Source: Acanthosepion lycidas
Taxonomy: Eukaryota; Mollusca; Cephalopoda; Sepiida; Sepiidae
DNA length: 64,000 nucleotides
Direction of reading: 5' to 3'
NCBI GenBank assembly: GCA_963932145.1
Contig: OZ010611.1
Span: forward strand, 57,607,292-57,671,291
The notes below the pieces were generated by a model. The model worked only from the letters and a program-made list of their open reading frames with translations. It did not search any database and was not told where the DNA came from. Below, piece by piece: positions 11,736 through 21,990 of this stretch. Position 1 is the stretch's first letter; the number at the start of each line of letters is the position of its first letter. The position numbers were made by a program, and so were the translations under genes.

Positions 11736-14146
11736 TTGAAATTATTTTTCATTCTAATTCATAGAAATGGAGTAGCGTGCAATGGTGTCGTCTTAAACAA
11801 CAGTGAGTTAGGAGAAAAAATTTGTGGGCACAAAATGGGTGATCAGTGTCTTATTCTCTTCTGTTTCTGCCTTGTCTTTAGCGTTTTCTTCTATATTTAC
11901 CTTTATGTAGAGGATAGGCCCCCATCTAAATCTTGGTTGAAATTATTTTTCATTCTAATTCAAAGAAATGGAGTAGCGTGCAATGGTGTCGTCTCAAACA
12001 ACAGTTAGTTAGGAGAAAAAATTTGTGGGCACAAAATGGGTGATCAGTGTCTTATTCTTTTCTGTTTGTGCCTTGTCTTTAGCTTTTTCTTCTATATTTA
12101 ACTTTATACAGAGGATAGGCCCCCCTCTAAATCTTGGTTGAAATTATTTTTCATTCTAATTCATAGAAATGGAGTAGCATGCAATGGTGTCGTCTCAAAC
12201 GACAGTGAGTTAGGAGAAAAAATTTGTGGGCACAAAATGGGTGATCAGTGGCTTATTCTCTTCTGTTTGTGCCTTGTCTTTAGCTTTTTCTTCTATATTT
12301 AACTTTATGTAGAGGATAGGCCCCCCTCTAAATCTTGGTTGAAATTATTTTTCATTCTAATTCATAGAAATGGAGTAGCGTGCAATGGTGTCGTCTCAAA
12401 CAACAGTGAGTTAGGATGAAAAAATTTGTGGGCACAAAATGGGTGATCAGTGTCTTATTCTCTTCTGTTTGTGCCTTGTCTTTAGCTTTTTCTTCTATAT
12501 TTAACTTTATGTAGAGGATAGGCCCCCATCTAAATCTTGGTTGAAATTATTTTTCATTCTAATTCAAAGAAATGGAGTAGCGTGCAATGGTGTCGTCTCA
12601 AACAACGGTGAGTTAGGAGAAAAAATTTGTGGGCGCAAAATGGGTGATCAGTGTCTTATTCTCTTCTGTGTGCACCTTGTCTTTAGCTTTTTCTTCTATA
12701 TTTCACTTTATGTAGAGGCTAGGCCCCTTTCTAAATCTTCGTTGAAATTATTCTTCATTCTAAGTCATAGAAATGGAGTAGCGTGCAATGGTGTCGTCTC
12801 ATACAACAGTGAGTTAGGAGAAAAAATTTGTGGGCACAAAATGGGTGATCAGTGACTTATTCTCTTCTGTTTGTGCCTTGTCTTTAGCTTTTTCTTCTAT
12901 ATTTAACTTTATGTAGAGGCTAGGCCCCCCTCTAAATGTTGGTTGAAATTATTTTTCATTCTAATTCATAGAAATGGAGTAGCGTGCAATGGTGTCGTCT
13001 AAAACAACAGTGAGTTAGGAGAAAAAATTTGTGGGCAAAAAGTGGGAGGTCAGTGTCTTATTCTCTTCTGTTTGTGCCTTGTCTTTAGCTTTTTCTTCTA
13101 TATTTAAGTTTATGTAGAGGATAGGCCTCTCTAAATCTTGGTTGAAATTATTTTTCATTCTAATTCATAGAAATGGAGTAGCGTGCAATGGTGTCGTCTA
13201 AAACAACAGTGAGTTAGGAGAAAAAATTTGTGGGCACAAAATGGGTGATCAGTGACTTATTCTCTTCTGTTTGTGCCTTGTCTTTAGCTTTTTCTTCTAT
13301 ATTTAACTTTATGTAGAGGCTAGGCCCCCCTCTAAATGTTGGTTGAAATTATTTTTCATTCTAATTCATAGAAATGGAGTAGCGTGCAATGGTGTCGTCT
13401 CAAACAACAGTGAGTTAGGAGAAAAAATTTTTGGGCACAAAATGGGTGATCAGTGTCTTATTCTCTTCTGTTTGTGCCTTGTCTTTAGCTTTTTCTTCTA
13501 TATTTAACTTTATGTAGAGGATAGGCCCCCCTCTAAATCTTGGTTGAAATTATTTTTCATTCTAATTCATAGAAATGGAGTAGCGTGCAATGGTGTCGTC
13601 TAAAACAACAGTGAGTTAGGAGAAAAAATTTGTGGGCAAAAAGTGGGTGGTCAGTGTCTTATTCTCTTCTGTTTGTGCCTTGTCTTTAGCTTTTTCTTCT
13701 ATATTTAAGTTTATGTAGAGGATAGGCCCCCCTCTAAATCTTAATTGAAATTATTTTTCATTCTAATTCATAGAAATGGAGTAGCGTGCAATGGTGTCGT
13801 CTCAAACAACAGTGAGTTAGGAGAAAAAATTTGTGGGCACAAAATGGGTGATCAGTGACTTATTCTCTTCTGTTTGTGCCTTGTCTTTAGCTTTTTCTTC
13901 TATATTTAACTTTATGTAGAGGCTAGGCCCCCCTCTAAATGTTGGTTGAAATTATTTTTCATTCTAATTCATAGAAATGGAGTAGCGTGCAATGGTGTCG
14001 TCTAAAACAACAGTGAGTTAGGAGAAAAAATTTGTGGGCAAAAAGTGGGTGGTCAGTGTCTTATTCTCTTCTGTTTGTGCCTTGTCTTTAGCTTTTTCTT
14101 CTATATTTAAGTTTATGTAGAGGATAGGCCCCCCTCTAAATCTTGG
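11736..14146 (+). repeat. HOR-1 unit 3 (12 monomers, 2411 bp)
   Basis: It has the same first seven monomers as unit 2, then two extra blocks in series. The first is GGGAGGTCAG, then a monomer after the shortened GGCCTCTCTAAATC, then one with AAAAATTTTTGGGCAC. The second is the GGCAAAAAGTGGG, CTTAATTG and CTAAAACAAC trio of unit 2. It therefore contains the tails of both unit types (type I as in units 2 and 4, type II as in unit 5), as expected of a product of unequal exchange, or of the parent of both. Its third monomer has GAGTTAGGAG, not GAGTTACGAG. A private change is TGTGTGCACC at about 12668. Confidence 0.92.
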
Positions 14147-15956
14147 TTGAAATTATTTTTCATTCTAATTCATAGAAATGGAGTAGCGTGCAATGGTGTC
14201 GTCTTAAACAACAGTGAGTTAGGAGAAAAAATTTGTGGGCACAAAATGGGTGATCAGTGTCTTATTCTCTTCTGTTTCTGCCTTGTCTTTAGCGTTTTCT
14301 TCTATATTTACCTTTATGTAGAGGATAGGCCCCCATCTAAATCTTGGTTGAAATTATTTTTCATTCTAATTCAAAGAAATGGAGTAGCGTGCAATGGTGT
14401 CGTCTCAAAAAACAGTTAGTTAGGAGAAAAAATTTGTGGGCACAAAATGGGTGATCAGTGTCTTATTCTTTTCTGTTTGTGCCTTGTCTTTAGCTTTTTC
14501 TTCTATATTTAACTTTATACAGAGGATAGGCCCCCCTCTAAATCTTGGTTGAAATTATTTTTCATTCTAATTCATAGAAATGGAGTAGCATGCAATGGTG
14601 TCGTCTCAAACGACAGTGAGTTACGAGAAAAAATTTGTGGGCACAAAATGGGTGATCAGTGGCTTATTCTCTTCTGTTTGTGCCTTGTCTTTAGCTTTTT
14701 CTTCTATATTTAACTTTATGTAGAGGATAGGCCCCCCTCTAAATCTTGGTTGAAATTATTTTTCATTCTAATTCATAGAAATGGAGTAGCGTGCAATGGT
14801 GTCGTCTCAAACAACAGTGAGTTAGGATGAAAAAATTTGTGGGCACAAAATGGGTGATCAGTGTCTTATTCTCTTCTGTTTGTGCCTTGTCTTTAGCTTT
14901 TTCTTCTATATTTAACTTTATGTAGAGGATAGGCCCCCATCTAAATCTTGGTTGAAATTATTTTTCATTCTAATTCAAAGAAATGGAGTAGCGTGCAATG
15001 GTGTCGTCTCAAACAACGGTGAGTTAGGAGAAAAAATTTGTGGGCGCAAAATGGGTGATCAGTGTCTTATTCTCTTCTGTGTGCGCCTTGTCTTTAGCTT
15101 TTTCTTCTATATTTCACTTTATGTAGAGGCTAGGCCCCTTTCTAAATCTTCGTTGAAATTATTCTTCATTCTAAGTCATAGAAATGGAGTAGCGTGCAAT
15201 GGTGTCGTCTCATACAACAGTGAGTTAGGAGAAAAAATTTGTGGGCACAAAATGGGTGATCAGTGACTTATTCTCTTCTGTTTGTGCCTTGTCTTTAGCT
15301 TTTTCTTCTATATTTAACTTTATGTAGAGGCTAGGCCCCCCTCTAAATGTTGGTTGAAATTATTTTTCATTCTAATTCATAGAAATGGAGTAGCGTGCAA
15401 TGGTGTCGTCTAAAACAACAGTGAGTTAGGAGAAAAAATTTGTGGGCAAAAAGTGGGTGGTCAGTGTCTTATTCTCTTCTGTTTGTGCCTTGTCTTTAGC
15501 TTTTTCTTCTATATTTAAGTTTATGTAGAGGATAGGCCCCCCTCTAAATCTTAATTGAAATTATTTTTCATTCTAATTCATAGAAATGGAGTAGCGTGCA
15601 ATGGTGTCGTCTCAAACAACAGTGAGTTAGGAGAAAAAATTTGTGGGCACAAAATGGGTGATCAGTGACTTATTCTCTTCTGTTTGTGCCTTGTCTTTAG
15701 CTTTTTCTTCTATATTTAACTTTATGTAGAGGCTAGGCCCCCCTCTAAATGTTGGTTGAAATTATTTTTCATTCTAATTCATAGAAATGGAGTAGCGTGC
15801 AATGGTGTCGTCTAAAACAACAGTGAGTTAGGAGAAAAAATTTGTGGGCAAAAAGTGGGTGGTCAGTGTCTTATTCTCTTCTGTTTGTGCCTTGTCTTTA
15901 GCTTTTTCTTCTATATTTAAGTTTATGTAGAGGATAGGCCCCCCTCTAAATCTTGG
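14147..15956 (+). repeat. HOR-1 unit 4 (9 monomers, 1810 bp)
   Basis: Nearly identical to unit 2 and the only other unit with GAGTTACGAG (14621), exactly 4221 bp downstream of the unit-2 copy. It has the type I tail (GGCAAAAAGTGGG, CTTAATTG, CTAAAACAAC). A private change is CTCAAAAAACAGTTAG at about 14403. Units 2 and 3 together appear to have been copied as units 4 and 5. Confidence 0.92.
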
Positions 15957-17764
15957 TTGAAATTATTTTTCATTCTAATTCATAGAAATGGAGTAGCGTG
16001 CAATGGTGTCGTCTTAAACAACAGTGAGTTAGGAGAAAAAATTTGTGGGCACAAAATGGGTGATCAGTGTCTTATTCTCTTCTGTTTCTGCCTTGTCTTT
16101 AGCGTTTTCTTCTATATTTACCTTTATGTAGAGGATAGGCCCCCATCTAAATCTTGGTTGAAATTATTTTTCATTCTAATTCAAAGAAATGGAGTAGCGT
16201 GCAATGGTGTCGTCTCAAACAACAGTTAGTTAGGAGAAAAAATTTGTGGGCACAAAATGGGTGATCAGTGTCTTATTCTTTTCTGTTTGTGCCTTGTCTT
16301 TAGCTTTTTCTTCTATATTTAACTTTATACAGAGGATAGGCCCCCCTCTAAATCTTGGTTGAAATTATTTTTCATTCTAATTCATAGAAATGGAGTAGCA
16401 TGCAATGGTGTCGTCTCAAACGACAGTGAGTTAGGAGAAAAAATTTGTGGGCACAAAATGGGTGATCAGTGGCTTATTCTCTTCTGTTTGTGCCTTGTCT
16501 TTAGCTTTTTCTTCTATATTTAACTTTATGTAGAGGATAGGCCCCCCTCTAAATCTTGGTTGAAATTATTTTTCATTCTAATTCATAGAAATGGAGTAGC
16601 GTGCAATGGTGTCGTCTCAAACAACAGTGAGTTAGGATGAAAAAATTTGTGGGCACAAAATGGGTGATCAGTGTCTTATTCTCTTCTGTTTGTGCCTTGT
16701 CTTTAGCTTTTTCTTCTATATTTAACTTTATGTAGAGGATAGGCCCCCATCTAAATCTTGGTTGAAATTATTTTTCATTCTAATTCAAAGAAATGGAGTA
16801 GCGTGCAATGGTGTCGTCTCAAACAACGGTGAGTTAGGAGAAAAAATTTGTGGGCGCAAAATGGGTGATCAGTGTCTTATTCTCTTCTGTGTGCGCCTTG
16901 TCTTTAGCTTTTTCTTCTATATTTCACTTTATGTAGAGGCTAGGCCCCTTTCTAAATCTTCGTTGAAATTATTCTTCATTCTAAGTCATAGAAATGGAGT
17001 AGCGTGCAATGGTGTCGTCTCATACAACAGTGAGTTAGGAGAAAAAATTTGTGGGCACAAAATGGGTGATCAGTGACTTATTCTCTTCTGTTTGTGCCTT
17101 GTCTTTAGCTTTTTCTTCTATATTTAACTTTATGTAGAGGCTAGGCCCCCCTCTAAATGTTGGTTGAAATTATTTTTCATTCTAATTCATAGAAATGGAG
17201 TAGCGTGCAATGGTGTCGTCTAAAACAACAGTGAGTTAGGAGAAAAAATTTGTGGGCAAAAAGTGGGAGGTCAGTGTCTTATTCTCTTCTGTTTGTGCCT
17301 TGTCTTTAGCTTTTTCTTCTATATTTAAGTTTATGTAGAGGATAGGCCTCTCTAAATCTTGGTTGAAATTATTTTTCATTCTAATTCATAGAAATGGAGT
17401 AGCGTGCAATGGTGTCGTCTAAAACAACAGTGAGTTAGGAGAAAAAATTTGTGGGCACAAAATGGGTGATCAGTGACTTATTCTCTTCTGTTTGTGCCTT
17501 GTCTTTAGCTTTTTCTTCTATATTTAACTTTATGTAGAGGCTAGGCCCCCCTCTAAATGTTGGTTGAAATTATTTTTCATTCTAATTCATAGAAATGGAG
17601 TAGCGTGCAATGGTGTCGTCTCAAACAACAGTGAGTTAGGAGAAAAAATTTTTGGGCACAAAATGGGTGATCAGTGTCTTATTCTCTTCTGTTTGTGCCT
17701 TGTCTTTAGCTTTTTCTTCTATATTTAACTTTATGTAGAGGATAGGCCCCCCTCTAAATCTTGG
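15957..17764 (+). repeat. HOR-1 unit 5 (9 monomers, 1808 bp)
   Basis: It has the same seven-monomer body, followed by the type II tail only: GGGAGGTCAG, GGCCTCTCTAAATC (two bases shorter) and AAAAATTTTTGGGCAC. It corresponds to the first nine monomers of unit 3 without the following trio. The third monomer has GAGTTAGGAG, as in unit 3. This supports a 21-monomer copy event rather than independent nine-monomer copies. Confidence 0.92.
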
Positions 17765-18367
17765 TTGAAATTATTTTTCATTCTAATTCATAGAAATGGA
17801 GTAGCGTGCAATGGTGTCGTCTTAAACAACAGTGAGTTAGGAGAAAAAATTTGTGGGCACAAAATGGGTGATCAGTGTCTTATTCTCTTCTGTTTCTGCC
17901 TTGTCTTTAGCGTTTTCTTCTATATTTACCTTTATGTAGAGGATAGGCCCCCATCTAAATCTTGGTTGAAATTATTTTTCATTCTAATTCAAAGAAATGG
18001 AGTAGCGTGCAATGGTGTCGTCTCAAACAACAGTTAGTTAGGAGAAAAAATTTGTGGGCACAAAATGGGTGATCAGTGTCTTATTCTTTTCTGTTTGTGC
18101 CTTGTCTTTAGCTTTTTCTTCTATATTTAACTTTATACAGAGGATAGGCCCCCCTCTAAATCTTGGTTGAAATTATTTTTCATTCTAATTCATAGAAATG
18201 GAGTAGCATGCAATGGTGTCGTCTCAAACGACAGTGAGTTAGGAGAAAAAATTTGTGGGCACAAAATGGGTGATCAGTGGCTTATTCTCTTCTGTTTGTG
18301 CCTTGTCTTTAGCTTTTTCTTCTATATTTAACTTTATGTAGAGGCTAGGCCCCCCTCTAAATGTTGG
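17765..18367 (+). repeat. HOR-1 unit 6, three monomers only
   Basis: The three signature monomers (CTTAAACAACAG with AGCGTTTTC; CAGTTAGTTAGG with ATACAGAGG; GTAGCATGCAATGG with CAAACGACAG) are present. The next monomer (from 18368: CTAAAACAACAG, AAAAAAGTTGTGGG, TCTTGTTCTC) is not the expected GGATGAAAAAATTTG monomer. HOR-1 ends here, at a monomer boundary. Confidence 0.88.
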
Positions 18368-18568
18368 TTGAAATTATTTTTCATTCTAATTCATAGAAAT
18401 GGAGTAGCGTGCAATGGTGTCGTCTAAAACAACAGTGAGTTAGGAGAAAAAAGTTGTGGGCAAAAAGTGGGTGGTCAGTGTCTTGTTCTCTTCTGTTTGT
18501 GCCTTGTCTTTAGCTTTTTCTTCTATATTTAACTTTATGTAGAGGCTAGGCCCCCCTCTAAATCTTGG
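18368..18568 (+). repeat. Single A-type monomer between HOR-1 and HOR-2
   Basis: One monomer with CTAAAACAACAG, AAAAAAGTTGTGGGC, GGCAAAAAGTGGGTGG and CTTGTTCTC. It resembles the tail monomers of HOR-1 with private changes and links the two higher-order blocks. Confidence 0.8.
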
Positions 18569-21500
18569 TTGAAATTATTTTTCATTCTAATTCATAGAAA
18601 TGGAGTAGCGTGCAATGGTGTCGTCTCAAACAACAGTGAGTTAGGAGAAAAAATTTGTGGCCACAAAATGGGTGATCAGTGTCTTATTCTCTTCTGTTTG
18701 TGCCTTGTCTTTAGATTTTTCTCCTATATTTAACTTTATGTAGAGGCTAGGCCCCCCTCTAAATCTTGGTTGAAATTATTTTTCATTCTAATTCATAGAA
18801 ATGGAGTAGCGTGCAATGGTGTCGTCTCAAACAACAGTGAGTTAGGAGAAAAAATTTGTTGGCACAAAATGGGTGATCAGTGTCTTATTCTCTTCTGTTT
18901 GTGCCTTGTCTTTAGCTTTTTCTTCTATATTTAACTTTATGTAGAGGCTAGGCCCCCCTCTAAATCTTGGTTGAAATTATTTTTCATTCTAATTCATAGA
19001 AATGGAGTAGCGTGCAATGGTGTCGTCTCAAACAACAGTGAGTTAGGATGAAAAAATTTGTGGGCAAAAAATGGGTGATCAGTGTCTTATTCTCTTCTGT
19101 TTGTGCCTTGTCTTTAGCTTTTTCTTCTATAATTAAGTTTATGTAGAGGATAGGCCTCCCTATAAATCTTGGTTGAAATTATTTTTCATTCTAATTCATA
19201 GAAATGGAGTAGCGTGCAATGGTGTCGTCTCAAACAACAGTGAGTTAGGAGAAAAAATTTGTGGGCACAAAATGGGTGATCAGTGTCTTATTCTCTTCTG
19301 TTTGTGCCTTGTCTTTAGCTTTTTCTTCTATATTTAACTTCATGTAGAGGCTAGGCCCCCCTCTAAATCTTGGTTGAAATTATTTTTCATTCTAATTCAA
19401 AGAAATGGAGTAGCGTGCAATGGTGTCGTCTCAAACAACGGTGAGTTAGGAGAAAAAATTTGGGGGCACAAAATGGGTGATCAGTGTCTTATTCTCTTCT
19501 GTTTGTGCCTTGTCTTTAGCTTTTTCTTCTATATTTAACTTTATGTAGAGGCTAGGCCCCCCTCTAAATCTTGGTTGAAATTATTTTTCATTCTAATTCA
19601 TAGAAATGGAGTAGCGTGCAATGGTGTCGTCTAAAACAACAGTGAGTTAGGAGAAAAAATTTGTGGGCAAAAAATGGGTGATCAGTGTCTTATTCTCTTC
19701 TGTTTGTGCCTTGTCTTTAGCTTTTTCTTCTATAATTAAGTGTAAGTAGAGGATAGGCCTCCCTCTAAATCTTGGTTGAAATTATTTTTCATTCTAATTC
19801 ATAGAAATGGAGTAGCGTGCAATGGTGTCGTCTCAAACAACAGTGAGTTAGGAGAAAAAATTTGTGGGCACAAAATGGGTGATCAGTGTCTTATTCTCTT
19901 CTGTTTGTGCCTTGTCTTTAGCTTTTTCTTCTATATTTAACTTTATGTAGAGGCTAGGCCCCCCTCTAAATCTTGGTTGAAATTATTTTTCATTCTAATT
20001 CATAGAAATGGAGTAGCGTGCAATGGTGTCGTCTCAAACAACAGTGAGTTAGGAGAAAAAATTTGTTGGCACAAAATGGGTGATCAGTGTCTTATTCTCT
20101 TCTGTTTGTGCCTTGTCTTTAGCTTTTTCTTCTATATTTAACTTTATGTAGAGGCTAGGCCCCCCTCTAAATCTTGGTTGAAATTATTTTTCATTCTAAT
20201 TCATAGAAATGGAGTAGCGTGCAATGGTGTCGTCTCAAACAACAGTGAGTTAGGATGAAAAAATTTGTGGGCAAAAAATGGGTGATCAGTGTCTTATTCT
20301 CTTCTGTTTGTGCCTTGTCTTTAGCTTTTTCTTCTATAATTAAGTTTATGTAGAGGATAGGCCTCCCTATAAATCTTGGTTGAAATTATTTTTCATTCTA
20401 ATTCATAGAAATGGAGTAGCGTGCAATGGTGTCGTCTCAAACAACAGTGAGTTAGGAGAAAAATTTTGTGGGCACAAAATGGGTGATCAGTGTCTTATTC
20501 TCTTCTGTTTGTGCCTTGTCTTTAGCTTTTTCTCCTATATTTAACTTTATGTAGAGGCTAGGCCCCCCTCTAAATCTTGGTTGAAATTATTTTTCATTCT
20601 AATTCTTAGAAATGGAGTAGCGTGCAATGGTGTCGTCTCAAACAACAGTGAGTTAGGAGAAAAAATTTGTTGGCGCAAAATGGGTGATCAGTGTCTTATT
20701 CTCTTCTGTTTGTGCCTTGTCTTTAGCTTTTTCTTCTATATTTAACTTTATGTAGAGGCTAGGCCCCCCTCTAAATCTTGGTTGAAATTATTTTTCATTC
20801 TAATTCATAGAAATGGAGTAGCGTGCAATGGTGTCGTCTCAAACAACAGTGAGTTAGGAGAAAAAATTTGTGGGCACAAAATGGGTGATCAGTGTCTTAT
20901 TCTCTTCTGTTTGTGCCTTGTCTTTAGCTTTTTCTTCTATATTTAACTTTATGTAGAGGCTAGGCCCCCCTCTAAATCTTGGTTGAAATTATTTTTCATT
21001 CTAATTCATAGAAATGGAGTAGCTTGCAATGGTGTCGTCTCAAACAACAGTGAGTTAGGAGAAAAAATTTGTGGCCACAAAATGGGTGATCAGTGTCTTA
21101 TTCTCTTCTGTTTGTGCCTTGTCTTTAGATTTTTCTCCTATATTTAACTTTATGTAGAGGCTAGGCCCCCCCTCTAAATCTTGGTTGAAATTATTTTTCA
21201 TTCTAATTCATAGAAATGGAGTAGCGTGCAATGGTGTCGTCTCAAACAACAGTGAGTTAGGAGAAAAAATTTGTTGGCACAAAATGGGTGATCAGTGTCT
21301 TATTCTCTTCTGTTTGTGCCTTGTCTTTAGCTTTTTCTTCTATATTTAACTTTATGTAGAGGCTAGGCCCCCCTCTAAATCTTGGTTGAAATTATTTTTC
21401 ATTCTAATTCATAGAAATGGAGTAGCGTGCAATGGTGTCGTCTCAAACAACAGTGAGTTAGGATGAAAAAATTTGTGGGCAAAAAATGGGTGATCAGTGT

Positions 21501-21990
21501 CTTATTCTCTTCTGTTTGTGCCTTGTCTTTAGCTTTTTCTTCTATATTTAACTTTATGTAGAGGCTAGGCCTCCCTATAAATCTTGGTTGAAATTATTTT
21601 TCATTCTAATTCATAGAAATGGAGTAGCGTGCAATGGTGTCGTCTCAAACAACAGTGAGTTAGGAGAAAAAATTTGTGGGCACAAAATGGGTGATCAGTG
21701 TCTTATTCTCTTCTGTTTGTGCCTTGTCTTTAGCTTTTTCTTCTATATTTAACTTCATGTAGAGGCTAGGCCCCCCTCTAAATCTTGGTTGAAATTATTT
21801 TTCATTCTAATTCAAAGAAATGGAGTAGCGTGCAATGGTGTCGTCTCAAACAACGGTGAGTTAGGAGAAAAAATTTGGGGGCACAAAATGGGTGATCAGT
21901 GTCTTATTCTCTTCTGTTTGTGCCTTGTCTTTAGCTTTTTCTTCTATATTTAACTTTATGTAGAGGCTAGGCCCCCCTCTAAATCTTGGT
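18569..21990 (+). repeat. HOR-2, 6/12-monomer repeat (~1207 and ~2414 bp)
   Basis: A run of 201-bp A-type monomers. The monomer with GTGGCCACAAAATGG followed by TTAGATTTTTCTCC occurs at 18569 and again at 20983, 12 monomers apart. The following copies also match: TTGTTGGCAC, then GGATGAAAAAATTTG with GGCAAAAAATGGG, then AACTTCATG, then TCAAAGAAATGG with ACGGTGAG and GGGGGCAC. Inside this the variant TAGGCCTCCCTATAAATC recurs at 19151, 20358 and 21566, about 1207 bp (6 monomers) apart. So a 6-monomer unit exists in two alternating versions. The order fades after about 21.99 kb. Confidence 0.87.

Noticed and set aside
4498-18037. Repeated + strand open frames of 60-104 codons beginning MKLFFILI and containing RNGVACNGVV
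   Set aside because: They start at TTG codons, lie wholly inside the satellite, recur every HOR unit and exist because 201 is a multiple of three. Stops occur in most monomers, differences between copies do not favour silent sites as far as I can see, and no signal for translation is present.
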